From NCBI GenBank assembly GCA_964619935.1, contig CAZUGO010000063.1:1-64000 (forward strand): 64,000 bases of DNA, given 5' to 3'. The stretch's first letter is position 1. Every line of letters begins with the position of its first letter. The DNA comes from CAZUGO01 sp964619935. GTDB taxonomy: Bacteria; Planctomycetota; Phycisphaerae; UBA1845; CAIVHJ01. The notes below the pieces were generated by a model. That model did no database searches and was not told the DNA's origin. It was given only the letters and a program-made list of their open reading frames with translations. Of this stretch, positions 24,867-32,478 are shown in pieces. Both the position numbers and the translations under genes were made by a program.

Positions 24867-26321
24867 TCACCATCCGGACGTGGCGATGCAGACATTCTTC
24901 GGTTCGGTGAAGAACCGCAAGGCTTCTTCGCCGCCCTCGCGGCCCATGCCGCTGTTCTTCATGCCGCCAAAGGGCACCCGCAGATCGCGCACCAGCCAGC
25001 AGTTGACCCACACCGTGCCGCTGTCGATGTGATTCGCGAGGCGATGGGCCCGATCCAGATCGCGGGTCCACAGCGATGCCGACAGGCCGTATTGCGTGCC
25101 GTTGGCGTAGGCCAGCACCTCAGCCTCCTCGGCAAACGGCGTCACGGTGACCACCGGCCCGAAGATCTCCTCCTGGTTGACCCGGCAGTCCACGGCCAGG
25201 TCGCTGATCACCGTCGGCTGATAGAAGAACCCGCCACGGCAACGGGACCCGACATCGGCGGGCGGCGCTCCGCCGCACAAGATCTTGCCGCCCTCCTCCC
25301 GGGCCAAGGCCACGTACCACGCGGTCTTGTCGCGCTGTACCTGCGAGACCAGCGCCCCTTGATCGGTCGCCGCATCCAGGGGATCGCCGACCCGCAGCGC
25401 CGCGGCGGCGGCGACCAGGCGCTCCGTAAATTCTGCGTAGCGCTGCTGCTCGACAAAAATGCGCGAACCGCACAGGCAGACCTGCCCCTGGTTGGCAAAT
25501 GCCGCCCGCACGCTGCCGGCCACGGCGGCTTCCAGGTCGGCGTCGGCAAACACGATGTTGGGGTTCTTGCCGCCCATTTCCAGGGCCAGCTTCTTGAACA
25601 GCGGCGCGGCGCTGCGGGCGATGGTCCGGCCGGTCACCGTTCCGCCGGTGAACGACAGCGTGCCCACCTGCGGATGCGCCACCAGTGCCGCCCCGGCACG
25701 GTCGCCGCGGCCATGCACGATGTTCAGCACGCCGGCCGGCAGACCCGCCTGGCGGCAAATCTCGCTCAGCCGGAAGGCGGTCATGGGCGTGACCTCCGAC
25801 GGCTTGGCCACCGCCGTGTTCCCGGTGGCCAGGGCCGGGGCCACCTTCCAGCTCAACAGGTACAACGGCAGGTTCCACGGCGAAATGAGGCCGACGACGC
25901 CGCGCGGTGCGCGCACGGTGTAGTTCAAGGCCGCACCGTCGGTGACATGGGTCTCGGAATGAGTGTGCAGCACCGCGGTGGCGAAGAACCGAAAGTTACT
26001 GACCGCCCGCGGAATATCGACGGCGCGGGCCAACTGCAGCGGCTTGCCGTTGTCGACGCATTCCGCCAGGGCCAGGGCCTCGAGATTCTGCTCCAGCAGA
26101 TCAGCGATCCGCAGCAGCACGGCGCTGCGCTCCGCGGCCGGCGTGCCGGCCCAGGATCGCTGGGCGGCGGCGGCGGCCGACACGGCCTGCGCGACATCAG
26201 CGGCATCGCTGTCGGGCACCTGCGAATAGGCGACGCCGGTGGATGGATCGATATTGTCCAGGTACCGACCGGCCTGTGGTTCGCAGAGCTGTCCATTAAT
26301 GTAGTTGGCAATTCGAAGCAT
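24867..26321 (-). CDS. amnC: 2-aminomuconate-6-semialdehyde dehydrogenase
   Basis: This aldehyde dehydrogenase oxidises 2-aminomuconate semialdehyde to 2-aminomuconate with NAD. The 484-residue protein shows I-S-P-W-N-L-P-L-Y-L-L-S-W-K (near 145), the F-T-G-G-T-V-T-G-R cofactor motif (near 220), the catalytic Glu in L-E-M-G-G-K-N-P-N (near 245) and the catalytic Cys in N-Q-G-Q-V-C-L-C-G (near 279). The P-W-N-L-P-L-Y-L-L-S-W motif and the neighbouring deaminase gene favour this substrate over general ALDH roles. It is on the opposite strand from the upstream pathway genes and about 5 kb away. Confidence 0.88.
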   Translation of the reverse strand: MLRIANYINGQLCEPQAGRYLDNIDPSTGVAYSQVPDSDAADVAQAVSAAAAAQRSWAGTPAAERSAVLLRIADLLEQNLEALALAECVDNGKPLQLARAVDIPRAVSNFRFFATAVLHTHSETHVTDGAALNYTVRAPRGVVGLISPWNLPLYLLSWKVAPALATGNTAVAKPSEVTPMTAFRLSEICRQAGLPAGVLNIVHGRGDRAGAALVAHPQVGTLSFTGGTVTGRTIARSAAPLFKKLALEMGGKNPNIVFADADLEAAVAGSVRAAFANQGQVCLCGSRIFVEQQRYAEFTERLVAAAAALRVGDPLDAATDQGALVSQVQRDKTAWYVALAREEGGKILCGGAPPADVGSRCRGGFFYQPTVISDLAVDCRVNQEEIFGPVVTVTPFAEEAEVLAYANGTQYGLSASLWTRDLDRAHRLANHIDSGTVWVNCWLVRDLRVPFGGMKNSGMGREGGEEALRFFTEPKNVCIATSGW

Positions 26322-26347
26322 GCCCGCTGGGCTCCAAACAGACCGGC

Positions 26348-27553
26348 TTAGTGCAACACGATCCGCACGAAGCGGCGCTTGCCGCGCTGCACGACATCGC
26401 CCTGGCGAATGGCCACTGCGGCGTGCGGATCGGATAACTTGGTCTGATTCAACCGCAACCCGCCGTCGCTGATCAACCGCCGGGCCTCGCTGTGGGTCCC
26501 GGCGAACCCGCACAACACCGCCAGTTTGAACGCCGCAAGGCAACCGTCCTGCAGCTCCGCGGCGGCGATGGCCAGTTCGGGGATGTCGTCCGGCAGCTCG
26601 CCTTTCATTCTGGTGAAGAACGACTGCTCGGCGTGGTCGGCGGCGCGGGCCCCGTGGTAGTCGGACGCCACCTGCCTGGCCAGTGCCACCTTGGCATCCC
26701 GCGGATTGGCGGCAATACGCCGCTGCACCTCATCGGCCGGCGCATCGGTGAGCAGCGCGTAGTATCCCGGCATCAGGGCGTCCGGGATGCTCATCAGCTT
26801 CGAGAACATGTCGTCGGCGGACTCCGTGATTCCGACGTAGTTGCCAAGCGACTTGCTCATTTTCTCCACCCCGTCAAGCCCGGTCAGGATGGGGGTGATC
26901 ATCACGATCTGCGGATCCTGGCCTTCCATCCGCTGCAGGTCGCGACCCACCAGGTTGTTGAAGGTCTGATCGGTGCCGCCCAGTTCCACGTCGGACCGCA
27001 CACAGACGCTGTCCCAGCCCTGCATCAGCGGATACAAGAACTCATGGATGCCGATCTCTTGGCCGGCCCGGAAGCGCTTTTCGAAGCTGTCGCGCTCCAG
27101 CATCCGGGCGACGGTCTTGCGACTGGCCAGCCGCAGGACGTCGGCAAAGGACATTTCGGCCAACCACTCGCTGTTGTAGCGGACTTCCAGGACCTGCGGG
27201 TCGGTGTCCAGAACCTTGCCGGCCTGCTCGAAATAGGTGGCGGCGTGGTCGCGGATTTGCTCGGCCGAGAGCATCGGCCGGGTGCTGTTCTGACCCGACG
27301 GATCCCCAACCATGGCGGTGTAGTCGCCGATGATCAGCACCGCCCGATGGCCGTAGTTTTGGAACTGCCGCAGCTTTCGCAGCACCACGGTGTGGCCCAG
27401 ATGGATGTCGGGGGCGGTGGGATCCATGCCCAGCTTGACCCGCAACTGCCGGCCGTCGTGCTGTGACGCCGACACCCGCTGCTTCAATTCCTCGGCGGTG
27501 AACAGGTGTTCGCAACCGCGGGTCAGCACCTGGATCTGATCGGCCAGCGACAT
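26348..27553 (-). CDS. tyrS: tyrosyl-tRNA synthetase
   Basis: This class I synthetase charges tRNA-Tyr. The 401-residue protein has D-P-T-A-P-D-I-H-L-G-H-T (HIGH-like motif near residue 43), G-D-Y-T-A-M-V-G-D-P-S-G near 70, the tyrosine-specificity segment Y-P-L-M-Q-G-W-D-S near 175, and K-M-S-K-S near 230. An S4 RNA-binding domain closes the protein (R-R-L-I-S-D-G-G-L-R-L-N). The start at 27553 is the natural M-S-L-A-D-Q; the open frame upstream overlaps the CPBP gene and is spurious. Confidence 0.96.
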   Translation of the reverse strand: MSLADQIQVLTRGCEHLFTAEELKQRVSASQHDGRQLRVKLGMDPTAPDIHLGHTVVLRKLRQFQNYGHRAVLIIGDYTAMVGDPSGQNSTRPMLSAEQIRDHAATYFEQAGKVLDTDPQVLEVRYNSEWLAEMSFADVLRLASRKTVARMLERDSFEKRFRAGQEIGIHEFLYPLMQGWDSVCVRSDVELGGTDQTFNNLVGRDLQRMEGQDPQIVMITPILTGLDGVEKMSKSLGNYVGITESADDMFSKLMSIPDALMPGYYALLTDAPADEVQRRIAANPRDAKVALARQVASDYHGARAADHAEQSFFTRMKGELPDDIPELAIAAAELQDGCLAAFKLAVLCGFAGTHSEARRLISDGGLRLNQTKLSDPHAAVAIRQGDVVQRGKRRFVRIVLH

Positions 27554-27585
27554 AGCCGCGATTGTCACGAGCAAGCGGTCGCGAA

Positions 27586-28446
27586 TCAAGTCTGGGCCCT
27601 GGCCACGGTCACGTACACCAGCGTCTTGAGGTTGAACAGCAGGTGCAGGGTCATTGGCCCGATCAGGGAGCCGCTGCGCTCGTAGACCAGGCCCAGAGCC
27701 ACGCCGAGCGCCACCAGTGGCGCCACGACCTGGGGCTGGTTGTAGTGGGAAATACCGAACAGCACGCTGACCACCCAGATTGCCGGACCCGGTCTGCCGA
27801 ACGCGTCGCGCAACGCGGTCTGGCAGATGCCGCGAAAGAAGGCTTCTTCTGCAAACGGGGCCACCGCGACCGCGCCGATCCACAGCACCACCGGAACCCA
27901 TCCGGGCAGATCCGGCTGATCGAGGATCTGCAGCACGTCATGCTGCGGCAGCGCCCACTCCGGAGCCAGCGCTTGGAACAATCGCACCGCGGCTTCTGAC
28001 AACAGCCAGCACAGCGGAAACACGGCCACCAGTCCCACCGCGCCCAGCAGCACCTGCCGCCCGACCGTGCGATCACCCCGCAGGAACGCCCGGGCCTTGC
28101 CGGTGAAGGTCACGCCGGCCAGCAGGACGCAGGCCAGCCCGCCGCAGAGTTGAGCGCTGCTGCCGGCCAGGAGATCCGCCGTGCCCGCCGGCAGCCGGTT
28201 GCCATCGAACGGGGTGAGTGCCGCGCTGCTCAAGATGCCGGCGACCAGAAATGCCAGCATCGGGATCACGATGTGCTCGATCCGCAGCGCATTCGGTCGA
28301 TCCGGGCAGTCGGTCAACCACCCACCCCTGCCGCGACAGCGAATCCACGCGCCCAGAAACAGGACGCCCACCGTGGCCAACGCTCCGTCGAAGTACCACA
28401 AGGCGTCCGGCAGAATCGGCTCGGGCATGGGTACCGGCTGCGCCAT
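27586..28446 (-). CDS. CPBP family intramembrane glutamic protease
   Basis: A 286-residue protein with about seven membrane segments and the CPBP/Abi signature. F-A-E-E-A-F-F-R-G gives motif 1 with the catalytic Glu pair near residue 205. F-G-I-S-H-Y-N gives motif 2, and a third motif is L-H-L-L-F-N-L near the end. The family includes Rce1-like prenyl proteases and bacteriocin-immunity proteins; the substrate here is unknown. The ATG at 28446 was chosen because the hydrophobic N-terminus follows it. It lies 32 bases upstream of tyrS and may share a transcript. Confidence 0.88.
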   Translation of the reverse strand: MAQPVPMPEPILPDALWYFDGALATVGVLFLGAWIRCRGRGGWLTDCPDRPNALRIEHIVIPMLAFLVAGILSSAALTPFDGNRLPAGTADLLAGSSAQLCGGLACVLLAGVTFTGKARAFLRGDRTVGRQVLLGAVGLVAVFPLCWLLSEAAVRLFQALAPEWALPQHDVLQILDQPDLPGWVPVVLWIGAVAVAPFAEEAFFRGICQTALRDAFGRPGPAIWVVSVLFGISHYNQPQVVAPLVALGVALGLVYERSGSLIGPMTLHLLFNLKTLVYVTVARAQT

Positions 28447-28585
28447 GGGCACGTTCCCACGAAAATGGCACCGGAAAAGCCGGCGCTTCTCCGATGCCAA
28501 CAGGATCGTTGCTTACCAGGGGCTCACCACCCGCGGCGCCCCGGGCGGCCCGCCGGCGGGAACGCTTGGGCCGGCGAAGGCCGGT

Positions 28586-28924
28586 TCAGTGAGCGGCCAC
28601 CAGCTTGTCCAGCGCCTGGCTGAAGTCCTTCTTGCTGCGGAGCCCGACAAACCGCTCCTGGATCTCGCCGGCCTGAAACACCAGGACGGTCGGGATGGAA
28701 CTGATGGAGTACTTGGCCGAAACAGTGCGGTTGGTGTCAGTGTCGACCTTGCCGACCTTGACCCGACCCTTGTAGTCGTTGGCCACCTCATCGATCACCG
28801 GACCCAGGGCCTTGCACGGGGCACACCATTCCGCCCAAAAATCAACCAGCACGGGCTGGTCCGACCCCAGCACTTCGGTCTCAAAATTGCCGTCGGTGAA
28901 CTCGAGGGTATTGGCACCCGCCAT
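28586..28924 (-). CDS. trxA: thioredoxin
   Basis: A 112-residue cytosolic disulfide reductase partner of thioredoxin reductase (encoded at 34822-35847). The fold is complete: V-L-V-D-F-W-A-E-W-C-A-P-C-K near residues 25-38, K-V-D-T-D-T-N near 60 and the cis-Pro loop S-I-P-T-V near 77. The active site is W-C-A-P-C rather than the usual W-C-G-P-C, a known minor variant that shifts redox potential. GAGGAG precedes the ATG. Confidence 0.95.
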   Translation of the reverse strand: MAGANTLEFTDGNFETEVLGSDQPVLVDFWAEWCAPCKALGPVIDEVANDYKGRVKVGKVDTDTNRTVSAKYSISSIPTVLVFQAGEIQERFVGLRSKKDFSQALDKLVAAH

Positions 28925-29013
28925 TGCAGACTCCTCCTCTGAACCAAGGCCACGGTGGTCTTCGCGCCGCCAGCGCGGCAAGAGTCGGATTCTAGTCAGG
29001 GCTCCGCGGAAGG

Positions 29014-29946
29014 TCAAATGGCGGCCGCGGCCGCCTGCAACTCCTCGCGCGGTCTGGTCTTCCAGCGGCGATGGTGCCACAGGTACTGCTCCGGATGGCG
29101 CCGCACGCACGACTCAATGGCGGCGGCGTACTGCTGGGTCAACCAGGTCACCGCATCATCGCGCCCGGCCCATTCAGGCGGTCGGATGATCCGCTCGACG
29201 CCCAGGGCGTGGCGAAACCGACCGCCCAGCCGCCGGCAATACCCGACGATCACCGGGGCGTCGTACGCAATCGCCAACAGGGCCACCGACTTGACCGTCG
29301 ACGCTTTCCGACCGAAAAAGTCCACGAACAGGCCCTTGCTGCCGGCGTTTTGATCGGGCAGGAATCCGAGCATCCGGCCGGCGGACAGCACGTCCTCTGC
29401 TTCCTGGATCGCACCTTTCTTGAAGATCAGGTGCAGACCGGTGTGACTGCGGGTGGCAACCATGTAGTCGTTCAGGGGCGGGTTGTCCAATGGGCGAACC
29501 ACGGCGTCCAGACGCCCCACGAAACAGGCGATGATCTGGCCCAACAGCTCGAAGTTTCCGAAATGGCCGGTCACCAGGACCGCCGGACCGCCGGCCATGG
29601 CCAACGCCACAAAGTCATCGATGTTCTCGAACTGCACGTACTTCGCCCAGGTAAACCGCTTGATCAGCCGCGGCGACTGGATCAGCTCGATGCCGGTCAT
29701 GACGAAATTCTGCAGGCTGCGAACGGCCAGCCGCTCGATCTCCGCAGCGGTCAACGATTGGCCATAGGCATGGGTGAGGTTCTCGATCGCCCGCTGATGC
29801 AGCCGTGGCAACACCCGGGACAGCCCCCAGCCGATGAGCTGGGCGGTGCGCAGGTTGAGATCGATGGGAAACGACAGAAACAGCAGGCGCAACACCTGAA
29901 CCAGCAGATACTCCGACCAGATGCGTAACGGGGCGCGGACGGCCAT
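29014..29946 (-). CDS. LpxL/HtrB-type lysophospholipid (lipid A) acyltransferase
   Basis: A 310-residue membrane-associated acyltransferase of the LpxL family, which adds a secondary acyl chain to lipid A precursors at the inner membrane. It shows an N-terminal hydrophobic helix (V-L-R-L-L-F-L-S-F), the catalytic H-x4-E motif G-H-F-G-N-F-E near residue 135, and the Q-N-A-G-S-K-G-L-F-V-D-F-F-G segment near 208. R-R-H-P-E-Q-Y-L-W-H-H-R-R-W-K follows near the end. The presence of this family argues for an LPS-bearing outer membrane. ATG at 29973 is an alternative start. Confidence 0.9.
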   Translation of the reverse strand: MAVRAPLRIWSEYLLVQVLRLLFLSFPIDLNLRTAQLIGWGLSRVLPRLHQRAIENLTHAYGQSLTAAEIERLAVRSLQNFVMTGIELIQSPRLIKRFTWAKYVQFENIDDFVALAMAGGPAVLVTGHFGNFELLGQIIACFVGRLDAVVRPLDNPPLNDYMVATRSHTGLHLIFKKGAIQEAEDVLSAGRMLGFLPDQNAGSKGLFVDFFGRKASTVKSVALLAIAYDAPVIVGYCRRLGGRFRHALGVERIIRPPEWAGRDDAVTWLTQQYAAAIESCVRRHPEQYLWHHRRWKTRPREELQAAAAAI

Positions 29947-30071
29947 GGATCGTATTGTAGATCGCCGGCCCATGAAGTACAGGAGGGGACCGGCGCGGTC
30001 GCCGAAACGCCGCGCGGGTGAATCGCCCGACCCCGATTGTCCGCTGGGACGACGGGCGGTACGATCGAGAC

Positions 30072-31091
30072 ATGCGGACTTCCGATCTCGACTACCACCT
30101 GCCCGCCGAGCTCATCGCCCAGCAGCCGTCCGCGGAGCGCGGCGCGAGCCGGTTACTGCTGATCGACCGCTCGCCGCCGCGATTCGAGGATCGGCAATTC
30201 AGTGACCTGCCCCGCTTCCTGCGACCGGATGACGTCCTGGTGGTCAACAATACCCGGGTGCTGCCGGCACGGTTCACACTGCGCCGGGCCAGCGGCGGGC
30301 GGATCGAAGGGTTGTGGCTGCAGTGCGACCCCTCCGGGCACTGGGAGGTGCTCCTCCGCGGAGCAGCCCGCGTCCGAATCGGTGAAACGCTGGCCTTCGA
30401 GGGCCAGGAGCAGATCACCGCCATCCTGCTGCACCGCGGGCCGCGCGGCGCCCACACCCTGCGGGTGGCGCCGGACCCGGACCCGCAACGCGTGCTGGAA
30501 CGTGTCGGCACGCTGCCCTTGCCCCACTACATTCGCCGAGCACCGACCGCCGAAGATGAGAACCGCTACCAAACCGTGTACGCTCGAGCGGCCGGGGCGG
30601 TTGCCGCACCCACCGCCGGACTGCACTTCGACGATGGCATGATCGAACGCCTGTGCCGCAGCGGCGTGACCCTGGTGGAGGTCACTCTGCACACTGGCCC
30701 GGGAACCTTTCAACCCGTGGAAACCGAGACCCTGGAAGCACATGGGATGCATCGCGAGCGCTACCAGGTTGCGCCGGCAGCCTGGGACCTGATCGCTGAA
30801 GCGCGCCGGGCGGGCCGGCGATTCGTCGCGGTGGGCACCACGTCGGTGCGGGCGCTGGAATCCATCTGCCGCTCTCAAGCGCTGGAGGGTTGGACCGACT
30901 TGTTCATCCAGCCGCCGTTTGAATTCAAGATGGTGGATGCCCTGCTGACCAACTTCCATCTTCCGCGCAGCACCCTGCTGGCGCTGGTGTACGCTTTCGG
31001 CGGCCGCGAGACCATTCGGCAAGCCTATGATCACGCGGTCGCCAACCGCTACCGCTTCTACAGCTATGGGGATGCCATGCTGATCCGCTAG
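30072..31091 (+). CDS. queA: tRNA preQ1(34) S-adenosylmethionine ribosyltransferase-isomerase
   Basis: QueA transfers the ribosyl part of SAM to preQ1 in tRNA to form epoxyqueuosine. The 339-residue protein has the expected start S-D-L-D-Y-H-L-P-A-E-L-I-A-Q-Q-P, the N-N-T-R-V-L-P-A-R motif near residue 60, A-A-P-T-A-G-L-H-F near 178, V-T-L-H-T-G-P-G-T-F-Q-P near 205 and N-F-H-L-P-R-S-T-L near the end. No other queuosine gene is seen in the window. It diverges from the acyltransferase gene. Confidence 0.97.
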   Translation: MRTSDLDYHLPAELIAQQPSAERGASRLLLIDRSPPRFEDRQFSDLPRFLRPDDVLVVNNTRVLPARFTLRRASGGRIEGLWLQCDPSGHWEVLLRGAARVRIGETLAFEGQEQITAILLHRGPRGAHTLRVAPDPDPQRVLERVGTLPLPHYIRRAPTAEDENRYQTVYARAAGAVAAPTAGLHFDDGMIERLCRSGVTLVEVTLHTGPGTFQPVETETLEAHGMHRERYQVAPAAWDLIAEARRAGRRFVAVGTTSVRALESICRSQALEGWTDLFIQPPFEFKMVDALLTNFHLPRSTLLALVYAFGGRETIRQAYDHAVANRYRFYSYGDAMLIR

Positions 31092-31096
31092 GCCGC

Positions 31097-31531
31097 TTAC
31101 ACCCGCCCGTGCAGGTACTCGTGCAGGTACTGGATGGTGTGGGCCTGGTCGTCGGCCTCGCGGGCGCTGATGTCACCGATGGAGATCAGCCCCAGCAGTC
31201 GGCCACCCTGGACCACCGGAAGGTGCCGCAGCCTTTTCTCGGCCATCACCGCCCGGCATTCGCTCAGCTTGGTTTCCGGGCGGCAGCAGGCCACCGGGGC
31301 GCTCATCACCTCACCCACCGTCAGGGTCTTGGGATCGCGCTCGGCGGCCATCACCCGATTGAGCACGTCACGCTCGGTGAAGATGCCAACGACCTTCTCT
31401 CCGGCGGTGACCACAACCGAACCGATGCGGCGCTGGGCCATCAGTTTGACCGCATGCAGAACGGTGTCCTGTTGGCCAACCGACGCGACCTCAGGATCTT
31501 TGCGCTCCAGGATGTCGCGTACACTCGGCAT
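31097..31531 (-). CDS. CBS-domain pair protein
   Basis: A 144-residue protein made of two CBS modules (residues about 8-62 and 74-130). They read L-M-A-Q-R-R-I-G-S-V-V-V-T then V-G-I-F-T-E-R-D, and L-R-H-L-P-V-V-Q-G-G-R-L-L-G-L-I-S-I-G-D. Such stand-alone pairs bind adenine nucleotides and regulate partner proteins. No partner is evident here; it converges on queA with a five-base gap. Confidence 0.9.
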   Translation of the reverse strand: MPSVRDILERKDPEVASVGQQDTVLHAVKLMAQRRIGSVVVTAGEKVVGIFTERDVLNRVMAAERDPKTLTVGEVMSAPVACCRPETKLSECRAVMAEKRLRHLPVVQGGRLLGLISIGDISAREADDQAHTIQYLHEYLHGRV

Positions 31532-31631
31532 CGGCCCGGCTCCCCCAATCGACGCCCCGACGGGTCAGGAACGCTGCCGCAGCCGGGGATCCATGAGATG
31601 AACAAAGTCTTTCATTCAATTATCCGATTAC

Positions 31632-31669
31632 AGGGAGCAAGGTCAAACAAAATAGACCGTTCCCTTTTT
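31632..31669. terminator. weak terminator-like hairpin
   Basis: Arms AGGGA and TCCCT, plus an inner GGTC/GACC pair, flank an A-rich loop and are followed by five T. It lies just upstream of the subtilase relic on the + strand. The inner mismatches make it only a tentative terminator. Confidence 0.3.
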
Positions 31670-31712
31670 CACAAAGTCTGGATCCGGCCCGGACCGGAGG
31701 TTGACGACCATC

Positions 31713-32353
31713 GTGCACCGCCTGGCCAGCATGAGCGCCGCATTCGCTCTACTGGCAATCGCCGGCTGCCGCCCGTCGGCGAACTCGCCGAACGACGACC
31801 TCGACCGCGGCGACCCTGCCGGTGGAGCGGCCGGCAGTATCGCCGGGAGATTGATCGTCCTGCCGTAGCGTGAACGGTCGGCGCGGTAGCAGGAGCCCAA
31901 CGACACGCCCGATCAGGCCGAGATCCTTCACCGGATCACCCGGGCCGGGTCTCCATCACGGCCGGCCACGGCGACCGCCGAGTCGTCGAGGTCAGAATGG
32001 AAGTCGGAGAAACCGCCGCGGTATCGGACGTCGTTTTCGTAGTTGGCGTCGATTCCAAGACCCGCACGACCATCGCCCAAGATGTCACTTCGGCCGAGCG
32101 AAACTTCGCCTACCCCCTGACCGATCTACCGCCCAACCGCTTCAAGATCTACGCGGGAACCGACCGCGACGGTGATGACCGCATTTGCGATCCCGGAGAA
32201 TGGTGCGGCGGCAACCCGTCGGCCATCGACGCCAACGAAATGGTTCTGCAGGAAGGAGCGGAACTCACCGGCGTCGACTTCCCGGTCGGGGAGTTGATCT
32301 TCGAAGCGACTTCGCCACAATACGTTATGATCTGCGGCGCCGGGCTTGGATGA
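31713..32353 (+). pseudogene. relic of a subtilase-type lipoprotein gene
   Basis: The 5' piece (31713-31868) encodes 51 residues with a lipoprotein signal (F-A-L-L-A-I-A-G-C) and then G-S-I-A-G-R-L-I-V-L-P before a stop. That matches S-I-S-G-R-I-V-P just before the protease part of the intact gene at 32479-34716. A second piece (31874-32353, another frame) matches that gene's last ~110 residues: F-A-Y-P-L-T-D-L-P against F-A-Y-T-L-E-G-L-A-P, Y-A-G-T-D-R-D-G-D-D-R-I-C against I-A-G-T-D-L-D-G-D-G-E-I-C, and G-V-D-F-P-V-G-E against E-V-D-F-V-V-S-G. The whole peptidase domain is missing between them, so this is a deleted, frameshifted tandem copy rather than two genes. Confidence 0.75.
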
Positions 32354-32478
32354 GACACCTGCCCGGCGATTAGAATGGTATGATCGTGCACGGCCTCGGG
32401 CTGTGCAGCCCATACACAGATCCCGGCAGCGGCGTTCGCGACGCTGAGAGGATTGCATCCAGAGAGAGGGTTTCATCG

